From contig NZ_AUGN01000001.1 in assembly GCF_000422685.1 (NCBI RefSeq), positions 529,162-593,161 of the forward strand: a DNA stretch of 64,000 bases. The letters run 5' to 3'. Below, one piece after another: positions 27,981-37,451 of the stretch. The notes under the pieces were generated by a model. That model was not told the origin of the DNA. It did not search any database and was given only the letters and a program-made list of their open reading frames with translations. Numbering within the stretch: position 1 is the first letter of the stretch; every line of letters begins with the position of its first letter. A program made the position numbers and the translations under genes. Source of the stretch: Flavobacterium gelidilacus DSM 15343 (GTDB taxonomy: Bacteria; Bacteroidota; Bacteroidia; Flavobacteriales; Flavobacteriaceae).

Positions 27981-28011
27981 GACCTAACAGGTTTCAAAAA
28001 CCTGTTAGGTC
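27981..28011 (-). terminator. Terminator of dsbD
   Basis: A perfect 14-bp stem GACCTAACAGGTTT / AAACCTGTTAGGTC with a 3-base loop. On the minus strand it is followed by six T, so it stops dsbD transcription. The plus strand has no T-run. Confidence 0.8.
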
Positions 28012-28046
28012 AACTATAAACAAATGTATATATTTTATACTTGATT

Positions 28047-30101
28047 TTATTTCTTAAAAGCTGCTAAACCTTCATTTAACCAAGATTTATATTCTTCAAG
28101 ATCTGGTGTATATCCAACTGGTTTTGTTAAATCTTTACCTTCATCATCTAAGATAATATAATAAGGTTGAGCGTTATTTTGATATCTTGTAATTTGATAG
28201 TCACTCCATTTATTTCCTACAGTAACAATTTCTTTTCCTGTTTCTGGAGAAATATATTGATCTGCTTTTGGTAATTCTGCTTTTGAATCAACATATAATG
28301 AAATCAAGACAAACTCTTCTTTCAACATGGGCAAAATTTCTGGTGTTGACCAAACGAAATCTTCCATTTTTCTACAGTTTACACAAGCATATCCAGTAAA
28401 GTCTAATAATATTGGTTTTCCAACTTCTTTTGCATAAGCTAATCCTTGTTCATAATCATGAAAAGCTACAATTCCATGTGGTCCTTTGTGAGCGTGCTCT
28501 GGTAAAGCTGAAATTTCTCCGACATTTCCTTCAAACTTATAACCTACTCCATTTGGACTTTCACTGTAAGTCATTGGCGGTGGAAATCCTGAAATTAATT
28601 TTAAAGGTGCTCCCCAAAGTCCTGGAATTAAATAGACTGTGAAAAACGAAACTAATAAAGCTAAAAATAATCTTCCAACTGAAATATGTGATAAAGGACT
28701 ATCATGAGGTAAGGTTAATTTTCCGAATAAATATAAAGCCCAAGCTGCAAAAATTACTATCCAAATTGCTAAAAAGACTTCTCTTTCTAACCAATGCGCT
28801 TGTAACACTAAATCGGCATTAGATAAAAATTTGAAAGCTAAAGCTAATTCTAAAAATCCTAAAGAAACTTTAACCGTATTTAACCAACCACCTGATTTTG
28901 GTAATGAATTCATCCATCCAGGAAAAGCTGCAAATAAAGCAAAAGGTAAAGCTATAGCTAAAGAAAAACCTAACATTCCAACAATTGGTCCTATTTGACT
29001 TCCTCCAGCTGCTGCTTGAACTAATAACGTTCCTACAATTGGTCCAGTACAGGAAAACGAAACAATTGCTAAGGCTAATGCCATAAAGAAAATACCTAAA
29101 AGTCCACCTCTATCTGCTTGTGAATCTACTTTATTAGCCCATTTGTTTGGTAACATAATTTCAAATGCTCCTAAGAAAGAGGCAGCAAAAACCAATAAAA
29201 GAATGAAGAATATAATGTTAAACCATACGTTTGTTGACAAGGCATTTAAGGCATCAGCTCCAAATACTAAACTTACTAAAACTCCTAAAAGTAAATAAAT
29301 TACAACAATAGAAAGTCCATAAATAACGGCATTTCTAAAACCAGCAGCTTTAGTTTTACTTTGCTTGGTAAAGAAACTCACTGTCATTGGTATCATTGGA
29401 AACACACAAGGCGTTAACAAAGCGGCAAAACCACCTACAAACGCTAAAAAGAAAATTGTCCATAAACCTTTTTTCTCTTCATCTTCAGGTTTATCTGTTG
29501 TTGTTTCTTTTGTTTTAATTGTTTCTTTTGTTTCAGAAACGTTTGTTACAATTACATCAGTTGAATCATTATCATTAGAAGTTACTTCAACTGGGACAAC
29601 TGCTCCTATTGGCTCATCTTTTCTAACTTCTTCAACTTTTTCAGTTACTTTAATTGCAGGTAATTTGAAAGTCAAGTTATCCTCTTCTTGAATACATTTT
29701 CCTTCAATACAAGATTGCCCTTCTAAAAGCACTTTAATCTCTTTTAAATTTGGGTTTGTAACCTTTATTAATTGAGTGAATGTTGCTTTTTTAGAAAAAT
29801 AATATTCATCAACTTCAAAAATATCATTGTATGTTTTTTTGTATTGACTTTCTTTGGTCTTTCCAATTAATTTAAAGTCTTTTCCACTTGCTTTAAAGGT
29901 AAAAACCAAAGGTTGTGCTCCACCGTCTGGTGTAAATTGTGAATACATATGCCAATCGGTATCGATGGCTGCTTCCATTACTAATTCAAATTCTGTGTCT
30001 GATTTTTGAACGACTTTTGATTTCCATTTGACTGGATCTAATATTTGTGAATTTCCAATAAAGGAAACTAAAAATACTAAACTTAAAAGAATTTTCTTCA
30101 T
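28047..30101 (-). CDS. dsbD: Protein-disulfide reductase DsbD
   Basis: 684 residues starting MKKILLSLVFLVSF; the open frame extends 27 codons upstream but that part lies inside tilS. A signal peptide leads to a periplasmic alpha domain with the Cys pair SCIEGKC (131, 136), a low-complexity Thr/Glu linker, a central CcdA-like domain of about eight helices with LLTPCVFPMIP (Cys232) and SFSCTGPIVG, and a C-terminal thioredoxin domain with CVNC near residue 573. It carries electrons from cytosolic thioredoxin to periplasmic disulfide isomerases and other thiol proteins. Its start overlaps the tilS stop (TAATG). Confidence 0.93.
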   Translation of the reverse strand: MKKILLSLVFLVSFIGNSQILDPVKWKSKVVQKSDTEFELVMEAAIDTDWHMYSQFTPDGGAQPLVFTFKASGKDFKLIGKTKESQYKKTYNDIFEVDEYYFSKKATFTQLIKVTNPNLKEIKVLLEGQSCIEGKCIQEEDNLTFKLPAIKVTEKVEEVRKDEPIGAVVPVEVTSNDNDSTDVIVTNVSETKETIKTKETTTDKPEDEEKKGLWTIFFLAFVGGFAALLTPCVFPMIPMTVSFFTKQSKTKAAGFRNAVIYGLSIVVIYLLLGVLVSLVFGADALNALSTNVWFNIIFFILLLVFAASFLGAFEIMLPNKWANKVDSQADRGGLLGIFFMALALAIVSFSCTGPIVGTLLVQAAAGGSQIGPIVGMLGFSLAIALPFALFAAFPGWMNSLPKSGGWLNTVKVSLGFLELALAFKFLSNADLVLQAHWLEREVFLAIWIVIFAAWALYLFGKLTLPHDSPLSHISVGRLFLALLVSFFTVYLIPGLWGAPLKLISGFPPPMTYSESPNGVGYKFEGNVGEISALPEHAHKGPHGIVAFHDYEQGLAYAKEVGKPILLDFTGYACVNCRKMEDFVWSTPEILPMLKEEFVLISLYVDSKAELPKADQYISPETGKEIVTVGNKWSDYQITRYQNNAQPYYIILDDEGKDLTKPVGYTPDLEEYKSWLNEGLAAFKK

Positions 30102-31408
30102 TATTTTGTTTCTAGTTTTATTATGTTTTTTGTTTTGTTGTTTGCAATGAATCTTTCGTCTGCTCTGTGATTTATAATCCAAATAATCGCATCATTTGAA
30201 CAAAGTAACCATTGATTTTGTTTATCAATTAGTGAGAATTTTTCATCTTTAAAATATTTGCTGACTTTCTTTTTACCGTTCATTCCTGATGGATAAAAAA
30301 AATCTCCTTCTTGCCATTTACGAATGACTAAAGGAAATGTTAGCTTTTCTTCGTCAACAAATATAGTTGTATTTGAAAGATTAGAAATGTCATCTACCTT
30401 ACTTATTGCCAATTTTAAGGGTTTTTTAACTTCTAAGACCTCTTTTTCAATTTTATATATATTTTGATTATCCTTCTGATTTTTCTCAGAAACAATCAAA
30501 TAATCTCTATCTTTTAATAACAAATAATGTTCTGAAAAAACCTGTTTTCCAGATTGTGCATTAACTAAATCATAAATATCTTCCCAAGCCGAAAATCCTA
30601 AAGGTTTCAACCATTGAAAAAGATAAGCTTCATAATTTTGTAGTTGCTTTAATTCGGAAATATTAATTTTTTTTTGATTTTCTTCTTCCTGAACTACTTT
30701 TCTGTAAACAATTCGAGAAGCATCATCAACCAAAGACTGACTTTGTTTTAAATTATCCAAAGTGTTTTGAAACGAATGCATAAAACTTGGATTCAATTCT
30801 TTTAAGATTGGAACTACATCATGTCTTAATTTATTTCGCAAATATTTACTAGAAGCATTACTAGAATCTTCTCTCCATTTTATATTTTTCTCTTTAGCAA
30901 AAGTTTCAATTTGTTCTCTTGAAAATTTTAATAAAGGACGAATTGTTTTTTCATTTTTAGCTGGAATTCCGGTTAAACCTTCTAAGCCAGTTCCACGAGT
31001 TAAATTGATTAAAAACGTTTCAATTTCGTCATCCAAATGATGAGCTGTTAAAACATAATCTAATTTTTTATTCGTTAAAAGTTCAGAAAACCAATCATAA
31101 CGTAATTTTCGAGCTGCTAATTGAATGGAAAGTTTATAATCATAAGCAAATCCATTAGTATCAAATTTCTGACTATAATAGGGAATTTTTAAAGCTTCAG
31201 AAGTTGACTTCACAAATTCTTCATCAGCATCACTTTCAACATTGCGTAAGCTAAAATTACAATGAGCAACAGTAATATCAAATTTTAATTCATGAAATAA
31301 ATGCAATAAAACCATACTGTCAATTCCACCACTTATGGCCAAAAGAAGTTTTTTTTCTTTTAGATAAGGAAACTGTTTTTGAAGTTGGTTTTGTAATTTA
31401 TTTATCAT
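30101..31408 (-). CDS. tilS: tRNA(Ile)-lysidine synthase
   Basis: 435 residues. The ATP pyrophosphatase P-loop is AISGGIDSMVLLHL near residue 24. Other marks are VAHCNFSLR and VLTAHHLDDEIETFL (HHxDD) in the N-type domain, and WREDSSN near the middle. It converts cytidine 34 of the CAU-anticodon isoleucine tRNA to lysidine so that it reads AUA, an essential step in an AT-rich genome. It overlaps dsbD by one base and follows the ATPase gene by 11. Confidence 0.95.
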   Translation of the reverse strand: MINKLQNQLQKQFPYLKEKKLLLAISGGIDSMVLLHLFHELKFDITVAHCNFSLRNVESDADEEFVKSTSEALKIPYYSQKFDTNGFAYDYKLSIQLAARKLRYDWFSELLTNKKLDYVLTAHHLDDEIETFLINLTRGTGLEGLTGIPAKNEKTIRPLLKFSREQIETFAKEKNIKWREDSSNASSKYLRNKLRHDVVPILKELNPSFMHSFQNTLDNLKQSQSLVDDASRIVYRKVVQEEENQKKINISELKQLQNYEAYLFQWLKPLGFSAWEDIYDLVNAQSGKQVFSEHYLLLKDRDYLIVSEKNQKDNQNIYKIEKEVLEVKKPLKLAISKVDDISNLSNTTIFVDEEKLTFPLVIRKWQEGDFFYPSGMNGKKKVSKYFKDEKFSLIDKQNQWLLCSNDAIIWIINHRADERFIANNKTKNIIKLETK

Positions 31409-31419
31409 TTATTTATCAT

Positions 31420-32574
31420 TTATTTTATTAATTTCCAGGAAACTACATTAGCATCTGTTCTAAATTTATTTTCTGTTCCTGCATAAACTAACGTTTTTGA
31501 CTTGATTTCGTCTTTTGCTAATTTTTCAAAATAGTTTAATCCTTTAAAAACTTCTGGCAATATTGTTTCCGTAGCTTTTATTTCGACAATGTCAATTTTT
31601 TCATCATCGTGAATAATTAAATCTACTTCGTTTCCTGCAGAATCTCTCCAAAAATAAAAATCTTTTCCTTGATTTTTGTGATAATTCTGTTTTAAATATT
31701 CCATTATTACCATATTTTCAAACAAATGCCCTTTAAACTTATGTGTAACAAGTTGTTCCTCTTTTTTAAACTTTAGTAAATGGCACAACAAACCAGTATC
31801 ATAAAAGTACAATTTAGGGCTTTTCATAGTTCTCTTATCAAAATTTTTATGATAAGGTTGTAACAAATAAATAATATAACTTGTTTCCAAAAGTGTTAGC
31901 CAAGATTTTGCCGTTGGTTGCGTAATATTACAATCATTTGCTAAAGAATTCAGGTTTAATAAACTTCCAGCTCTTGAGGCACATAATGAAATAAAAGCTC
32001 TAAAAGCTTTCATATCTCTAATGTTTACAAGCTCTGTAATGTCTCGTTCTACATAAGTTTGAATATAATTATTATAAAACGAATGTGAAGGAATATCTCT
32101 ATCATAAATAGCCGGATAAAAACCTTTTATCATTGTTGTAATGAAATTTTCAGATAATAAATTGGCATTTTTTAATTCAATAATATCAAACGGAAGCAAT
32201 TTAAAAAGTGCTACTCTGCCTGCCAAACTTTGTGTAATACTTTTTACTAAATGAAAATTTTGAGAACCTGACAATATATATTGTCCCATAATTTTTGATT
32301 CATCTACTATGGTTTGTAAATAGGAGAATAATTCAGGTTCACGTTGAGCTTCATCAAAAATACAATAGGTGTTATATTCTCGAAAAAAACCATCTGGATC
32401 ATTCGTGAAAAAACGTCTTATACTTGGGTTTTCAAAACTTATGTATTTATAGTTTGGAAATAATTCTTTTAATAAAGTTGTTTTACCTGATTGTCTTGGT
32501 CCAGTTATAGCAACTATTGGATATTTTTCTTTTAAAAAATTTATTTCGTGAATAATATTTCTTATAACAGCCAT
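31420..32574 (-). CDS. AAA_14/DUF4143 family ATPase
   Basis: 384 residues. The N-terminal ATPase has Walker A GPRQSGKTTLL (residues about 24-34) and Walker B YCIFDEAQ. The C-terminal DUF4143 part includes a winged-helix segment (CNITQPTAKSWLTLLETSYI) and a PD-(D/E)xK-like core GNEVDLII...IVEIKAT, a nuclease-type fold. The family is patchily distributed and often moves between genomes; its role is unknown. Here it interrupts an otherwise housekeeping neighbourhood (pabB, tilS, dsbD) and has its own consensus promoter preceded by a 22-bp repeat array. Confidence 0.88.
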   Translation of the reverse strand: MAVIRNIIHEINFLKEKYPIVAITGPRQSGKTTLLKELFPNYKYISFENPSIRRFFTNDPDGFFREYNTYCIFDEAQREPELFSYLQTIVDESKIMGQYILSGSQNFHLVKSITQSLAGRVALFKLLPFDIIELKNANLLSENFITTMIKGFYPAIYDRDIPSHSFYNNYIQTYVERDITELVNIRDMKAFRAFISLCASRAGSLLNLNSLANDCNITQPTAKSWLTLLETSYIIYLLQPYHKNFDKRTMKSPKLYFYDTGLLCHLLKFKKEEQLVTHKFKGHLFENMVIMEYLKQNYHKNQGKDFYFWRDSAGNEVDLIIHDDEKIDIVEIKATETILPEVFKGLNYFEKLAKDEIKSKTLVYAGTENKFRTDANVVSWKLIK

Positions 32575-32592
32575 AATGTTCTAATTATTAAG

Positions 32593-32623
32593 CAAATGTA
32601 TAAGTTTATTTTGAATATACAAA
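32593..32623 (-). promoter_or_regulatory. Consensus promoter of the AAA_14 ATPase gene
   Basis: On the minus strand TTTG (32623-32620), exactly 19 bases, then TACATTTG (32600-32593): a perfect -33/-7 match. The -33 box lies inside the first unit of the 22-bp repeat array. Confidence 0.75.
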
Positions 32624-32738
32624 GATTTTATTATGTAATAACACAAAATATATTTTAAATATACATATCTATTAGTTTGAAATTACATATATTTTATTTT
32701 GAATATACATACTATTTATTTTGAAATTACATACTTTT
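32607..32738 (+). repeat. Six-unit 22-bp tandem array (iteron-like) in the ATPase promoter
   Basis: Units begin at 32607, 32629, 32651, 32673, 32695 and 32717, at exact 22-base intervals. Each starts with an 18-base core close to TATTTTGAATATACATAC. The units at 32673 and 32717 have GAAATTACATA; the unit at 32629 is the most diverged but keeps TATT.TG.AAT.ACA. The 22-base period is two turns of DNA, so all sites face the same side. It covers 132 of the 195 bases between pabB and the ATPase gene. Confidence 0.85.
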
Positions 32739-32769
32739 TTTGTTGCTTAATAACCTAATAAATAACAAC

Positions 32770-34077
32770 TTATAAAGAATCATCAACCAAAACCTCAAAC
32801 ATCGCTTGAGCCTTTAGAAGACATTCTTCATATTCTTTCTCAGGAATTGATAGAGAAGTTATAGCACTTCCGACAGAAAAAGATAAATATTGATTTGATG
32901 AATTGTATAAAATACTTCGAATTACAACATTAAAATCGAAATCTCCATTTGGTGTAAAATATCCTACTGCTCCACTATATAATCCGCGTTTTGTCTCTTC
33001 TAATTCTTCAATGATTTTCATCGCTGATATTTTTGGGGCACCAGTCATGCTTCCCATTGGAAAAGTAGATTTTATAATTTGGATAGGTGAAGTTGTATTT
33101 TCTACATTTGAAACTACTGTAGAAATCATTTGATGGACTTGTTTAAATGTATAAACTTGACATAATTCTTCTACTTGAACGCTTCCTTTTGTGGCTGTGT
33201 GTGATAAATCATTACGAACTAAATCAACAATCATTATATTTTCTGAACGTTCTTTAGCATCTTTAGATAAATTAACTTTAAGCTCTTCATCTAATTCCAT
33301 ATCAAAACTACGTTTTGCAGTTCCTTTTATAGGTTGTGATATGATTTTTGTATCTACCTTTTTCAAATACCGTTCTGGTGAAGCTGATATCAAAAAAATA
33401 TCTTTATTCTTAAAATAAACGGCAAAAGGTGGTTCTGAAATTTCGTTTAAATCGTTATAAACTTGTGATGGATTAATTTGAACATCTTTAGCAAAAAATT
33501 CCATGCAAAAGTTTGCTTCATAAATATCACCACGATGAATGTAGTCTAACATTTTAGAAACTTTTTCAATATATTTTTCTTTGGAAACTCTTTGTTGAAT
33601 ATTTATTTCTTGCAAATTCTCGAATTCGAAAAGTTCTTGTAAATTAATTTCATTAAAGTCATCTTCTACCTCATCATCACACATATTAAGATATTGAATT
33701 TCTAATTGATTTCCTTTTAAAAAAAATAATTTCTTAGGTTGAAAAAAATATAAATCAGGAAATTGTAATCCATCAAAATTTTTAGATTTTAAATCTTCTA
33801 TGTCATTTTTTAAATCATAAGACATATAACCAAATAACCAATCTTTCATTCGGGATTGATATTCATATAAATCTTCGAAAACATTGGTATAATCAGTTAC
33901 AATTGAGGTAAAAGCATCAACAGCTAAAACTAAATCATAACTTGAATATTTTGAATTTTGATTGTAATTGACATTCGAATCTAAAAAAGTTATTTCTCTA
34001 AACTGTTGTGACCAATTTAAAAGTTGTTTTTTAAAAGCATTAGGATTGTCTATTTGTTTAAATATAGAAGTTCTCAA
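32770..34077 (-). CDS. pabB: Aminodeoxychorismate synthase component I
   Basis: 435 residues, chorismate-binding enzyme. SASPERYLKK, SQPIKGTAKRS, IMIVDLVRNDLSH and FPMGSMTGAPKISAM are the core motifs. The PIKGTAKR form (instead of PIAGTRPR) is typical of PabB rather than TrpE. It makes 4-amino-4-deoxychorismate for folate, using ammonia from a glutamine amidotransferase partner that is not in this window. The N-terminus is short and variable as in Bacteroidetes homologues. Confidence 0.88.
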   Translation of the reverse strand: MRTSIFKQIDNPNAFKKQLLNWSQQFREITFLDSNVNYNQNSKYSSYDLVLAVDAFTSIVTDYTNVFEDLYEYQSRMKDWLFGYMSYDLKNDIEDLKSKNFDGLQFPDLYFFQPKKLFFLKGNQLEIQYLNMCDDEVEDDFNEINLQELFEFENLQEINIQQRVSKEKYIEKVSKMLDYIHRGDIYEANFCMEFFAKDVQINPSQVYNDLNEISEPPFAVYFKNKDIFLISASPERYLKKVDTKIISQPIKGTAKRSFDMELDEELKVNLSKDAKERSENIMIVDLVRNDLSHTATKGSVQVEELCQVYTFKQVHQMISTVVSNVENTTSPIQIIKSTFPMGSMTGAPKISAMKIIEELEETKRGLYSGAVGYFTPNGDFDFNVVIRSILYNSSNQYLSFSVGSAITSLSIPEKEYEECLLKAQAMFEVLVDDSL

Positions 34078-34267
34078 GGATTGTTGTTTTGAATTTCAAA
34101 AATACGATAAAATTATTTTGTCTATTCATAACTCTTGAAAATTATTGGCATGATTTTTAGTTATACAAATCATCATTAATTTACTAAAATTCATTTTCTA
34201 TTGATAATAAAACTACTTATTCCTTAAAATTTAAAATAATTATCAATAACTTTTAAAAGATGAATTT

Positions 34268-35167
34268 ATGAACAAAAGAGTAATCGTTGTATTAGCATTA
34301 TTAGTAGTTGGTTTTGCTATTTCTTGTAAACAATCACAAGAAAGTACTGAAGAATCCTCGATGGAATCAAATTATGATGCTGTTGAAAAAAGTGAAGCAG
34401 TTTCGTCCTCAGCTGCAAAAGTTGACCCAAAAAGTAATCGGAAATTTGTTAGAACAGCTGATATTAAGTTTAAAGTCAAGAATGTGGCAAAATCAACAAA
34501 TCAAATTGAAGATGCAACCGTTAAATTTGGAGGTTTTGTGACTTACACTAACTTGCAAAGCACTATTTTAGAGGAAGACAAAACTAAAATGAGTCAAGAT
34601 AGTACTTTGGTTTCTACAAAATATCTAGTTGAAAATGATATTACGATTCGAGTTCCAAATACGCAATTAGACACTGTTATTAAAACTATTGCCAAGCAAA
34701 TTCATTTTCTAAATTATAGAGTTATTAAAGCTGATGATGTTACCCTTCAAATGTTATCCAACAAAATGGCTCAAAAAAGAAGCGATTCATCTGAAAAAAG
34801 AGTAGCCAATTCAATTGATACTAAAGGAAAGAAGTTAAATCAAATTATTGAAGCCGAAAATACTTTAGATGATAAAAAAGAACAAAATGATGCTAACAAA
34901 CTGCAAAATTTATCTTTAGATGATCAGGTTAATTTTAGTACTTTAACACTTCAAATTTATCAAGATGAAACTATAACGCAAGAAATGGTTGCTAATGAAA
35001 AAAGTTTAAATTCATACAGACCAAATATTGGATTACAAATTTGGGAAAGCTTAAAAAGTGGTTGGTTTATTCTTGAAAATATTTTAGCTTTCTTAGTTTC
35101 ACTTTGGCCTTTTTTCTTGATTGGATTTTTAGGTTTCTTAGGTTATAAGAAGTTTTTGAAAAAATAA
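34268..35167 (+). CDS. DUF4349 domain lipoprotein
   Basis: 299 residues. A lipoprotein signal leads to Cys20 (GFAISCKQ). A Ser/Glu-rich linker follows, then the DUF4349 domain starting RKFVRTADIKFKVKNV, with a coiled-coil segment near residues 170-220 and a conserved beta pair VNFSTLTLQIYQDE. A C-terminal membrane helix (FFLIGFLGFLGYKKF) ends in Lys residues. The family function is unknown; it may sense or link the envelope. Monocistronic. Confidence 0.82.
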   Translation: MNKRVIVVLALLVVGFAISCKQSQESTEESSMESNYDAVEKSEAVSSSAAKVDPKSNRKFVRTADIKFKVKNVAKSTNQIEDATVKFGGFVTYTNLQSTILEEDKTKMSQDSTLVSTKYLVENDITIRVPNTQLDTVIKTIAKQIHFLNYRVIKADDVTLQMLSNKMAQKRSDSSEKRVANSIDTKGKKLNQIIEAENTLDDKKEQNDANKLQNLSLDDQVNFSTLTLQIYQDETITQEMVANEKSLNSYRPNIGLQIWESLKSGWFILENILAFLVSLWPFFLIGFLGFLGYKKFLKK

Positions 35168-35182
35168 CTTATATAAATGACA

Positions 35183-35206
35183 AAAGTCCCGTTTGCACGG
35201 GACTTT
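35183..35206. terminator. Hairpin after the DUF4349 gene
   Basis: A perfect 10-bp stem AAAGTCCCGT / ACGGGACTTT with a TTGC loop, 15 bases after the stop codon. No long T-run follows, so termination strength is uncertain. Confidence 0.6.
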
Positions 35207-35354
35207 CTATATTGCAGGAAATTTCTATATTTTTTTAAACCAATTAAATAAATACTATGAAAACTGCAATAATTTATATTTTAAAGCACAATAACTGTAC
35301 CATTTGAATCATTTTCGTTATTTAAACGACAAACATATAAAATATATTGCAATA

Positions 35355-36758
35355 TTAAACGTGTAAAGCTCTATTATCTGTTGCAGCTAATGCAGCCTCT
35401 TTAATAGCTTCAGCAAACGTAGGGTGTGCGTGACTCATACGAGAAATATCTTCTGCACTTGCTCTGAATTCCATTGCAACTACTGCTTCTGCAATTAAAT
35501 CGGCACAACGAGCACCAATCATGTGAACTCCTAATACCTCATCTGTTTTAGCATCAGCAAGAATTTTTACAAATCCATCTATATCTCCACCAGCTCTTGC
35601 TCTACCTAAAGCTTTGAAAGGAAAACTTCCAGCTTTGTAAGCAACACCTTCTTCTTTTAATTGCTCTTCCGTTTTTCCAACAGCTGCAACTTCTGGCCAA
35701 GTATAAACTACACCTGGAATTAAGTTATAATCAATGTGTGGTTTTTGTCCAGCTAAAATTTCAGCAACCATTGCTCCTTCTTCTTCGGCTTTGTGTGCTA
35801 ACATTGCTCCACGAACTACATCACCAATAGCATAAATGTTAGAAACATTTGTTTGTAAATGATCGTTTACATCAACCATTCCTCTTTCTGTGATTTTTAC
35901 TCCAGCTTTATCTGCGTTTAATCCAGCAGTGTAAGGTCTTCTTCCTACAGAAACTAAAGCATAATCACCTTCTAAAGAAATAATTTCTCCTTTAGCGTTT
36001 TCAGCTTTTACTGTAACTTCATTTCCTTTTCTTTCTACCGATTGTACTTTGTGAGAAACGTAGAACTTCATTCCTTGTTTCTTTAGAACTTTTGTTAATT
36101 CTTTAGATAACGAACTATCCATTCCTGGAATAATTCTATCCATATATTCCACTACAGAAACTTGAGCTCCTAATCTTAGATAAACTTGACCTAATTCAAT
36201 CCCGATAACTCCACCACCAATAATTACTAAATGCTTAGGAACTTCTGGCAATTTTAAAGCTTCAGTTGAAGTGATTATTCTTTCTTTATCTAATGTGATA
36301 AATGGCAAGTTAGAAGGTTTTGAACCTGTTGCAATAATGATATTTTTTGCTTCTACTATTTCAGATGAACCATCATTTTTAGTCACTTTAACGTGAGTTG
36401 CGTCTTCGAAAGAACCTAATCCTTCAAAAACAGTGATTTTATTTTTGTCCATTAAATATTTAACACCACCTGAAGTTTGATCTACAACTGCTTGTTTTCT
36501 TTCGACCATTTTCTGAAGATTAACTTTTACTTCCCCAGAAACTTCAATTCCGTGGTCTGCAAAGTGTTTCATTTCATCGTAATGGTGTGAAGAAGCTAAC
36601 ATAGCTTTTGAAGGAATACATCCTACATTTAAACAAGTTCCTCCTAAAGTTGAATATTTTTCAATGATTGCTGTTTTTAATCCTAATTGTGCACAACGAA
36701 TTGCTGAAACATATCCACCGGGACCAGAACCTATTATTACTACATCAAACTGACTCAT
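35355..36758 (-). CDS. lpdA: Dihydrolipoyl dehydrogenase (E3)
   Basis: 467 residues. FAD-binding IGSGPGGYVSAI at the N-terminus, redox disulfide GGTCLNVGCIPSK, the NAD-binding GGGVIGIELGQVY and the C-terminal active-site HAHPTFAEAIKEA (His-Glu) are all intact. It reoxidises the lipoyl groups of pyruvate and 2-oxoglutarate dehydrogenase and the glycine cleavage system. It is not next to genes for E1 or E2. Confidence 0.97.
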   Translation of the reverse strand: MSQFDVVIIGSGPGGYVSAIRCAQLGLKTAIIEKYSTLGGTCLNVGCIPSKAMLASSHHYDEMKHFADHGIEVSGEVKVNLQKMVERKQAVVDQTSGGVKYLMDKNKITVFEGLGSFEDATHVKVTKNDGSSEIVEAKNIIIATGSKPSNLPFITLDKERIITSTEALKLPEVPKHLVIIGGGVIGIELGQVYLRLGAQVSVVEYMDRIIPGMDSSLSKELTKVLKKQGMKFYVSHKVQSVERKGNEVTVKAENAKGEIISLEGDYALVSVGRRPYTAGLNADKAGVKITERGMVDVNDHLQTNVSNIYAIGDVVRGAMLAHKAEEEGAMVAEILAGQKPHIDYNLIPGVVYTWPEVAAVGKTEEQLKEEGVAYKAGSFPFKALGRARAGGDIDGFVKILADAKTDEVLGVHMIGARCADLIAEAVVAMEFRASAEDISRMSHAHPTFAEAIKEAALAATDNRALHV

Positions 36759-36839
36759 ATTATTGTTTTTTGTGTGTGTTATTTATTTTGTAGTGCAAAA
36801 TTACAAATAAATTTAGTTTTGAATTTATTTTTTTTTAAA

Positions 36840-37253
36840 TTAATCCCAATCTTCTGCCACGAAAACTAGTTCTTTATTCAATTTTGTTTTTAAATAGAGC
36901 TTATGTCCTTCTATTTTGTATGAATCGAATAATTCAACACTGTTTAAAAATTTTTTTTCAATTTCATTTTCTTCACAAAACATTCGTGTAAATCTTGCTT
37001 GTGAAAAAGAAATTATATAATTCCGTTCTAATTTATAAATAAAACCTAAATTATTACATCCCATTTTTGCTGAAGCATTCTTTTCATCTGTTAAATTTAA
37101 ATAACACTCTTTTTCCATTAATATTTCTTTACTAAAATCTTCAAATTTAACTAACATCCATTTTCTATGAATATTTTGAGGAGTTTCTTCCATTTTAGTC
37201 TTGCATGAAATTAATATTGAACAAAAAAATCCTAACAGTACTCTTTTTGTCAT
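36840..37253 (-). CDS. META-domain (HslJ-like) lipoprotein
   Basis: 137 residues with a lipoprotein signal (Cys17 in ILISCKTK). The domain begins HRKWMLVKFEDF and includes AKMGCNNLGFIYK, the core of the META/HslJ family. These small envelope proteins are of unclear function and are sometimes linked to heat or antibiotic stress. It ends in AEDWD. It starts divergently from pckA. Confidence 0.75.
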   Translation of the reverse strand: MTKRVLLGFFCSILISCKTKMEETPQNIHRKWMLVKFEDFSKEILMEKECYLNLTDEKNASAKMGCNNLGFIYKLERNYIISFSQARFTRMFCEENEIEKKFLNSVELFDSYKIEGHKLYLKTKLNKELVFVAEDWD

Positions 37254-37327
37254 TTTTTATAATTTAAAATTGTTTTTATACTTTACAAAAACACTTCCTA
37301 GAATACCCAAAACCCTTGATAATCAAA

Positions 37328-37339
37328 GAAAACGTTTTC
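37328..37339. promoter_or_regulatory. Palindrome GAAAACGTTTTC upstream of pckA
   Basis: A perfect 12-bp palindrome with a central CG, the usual look of a LacI-family operator. It sits 112 bases before the pckA ATG in the 198-base divergent region. The regulator is not known from this window. Confidence 0.4.
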
Positions 37340-37451
37340 GTAGAATTATTTATTTCATGATAAATATCAGGTTTATAGGTTTTTAAAAATCGGATATTTG
37401 AAATATAAAATTAAATAAAGAATTCATTAAATAAAACTAAATCATATAATC

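Noticed and set aside
27981..28011. REP or mobile palindrome
   Set aside because: It is a single copy in this window and sits with a T-run exactly at the end of dsbD, so a terminator is the simpler call.
32607..32738. CRISPR-like array
   Set aside because: The repeats are head to tail with an 18-base core and only 4 variable bases per 22-base period, so there are no spacers; there are no cas genes in the window.
35257..35307. 16-codon open frame MKTAIIYILKHNNCTI
   Set aside because: Very short, no family, no following operon on that strand; lpdA lies on the opposite strand, so it cannot be a leader peptide.
37201..37386. Plus-strand 61-codon open frame
   Set aside because: It starts within the META lipoprotein gene antisense and runs through the pckA promoter; no family resemblance.
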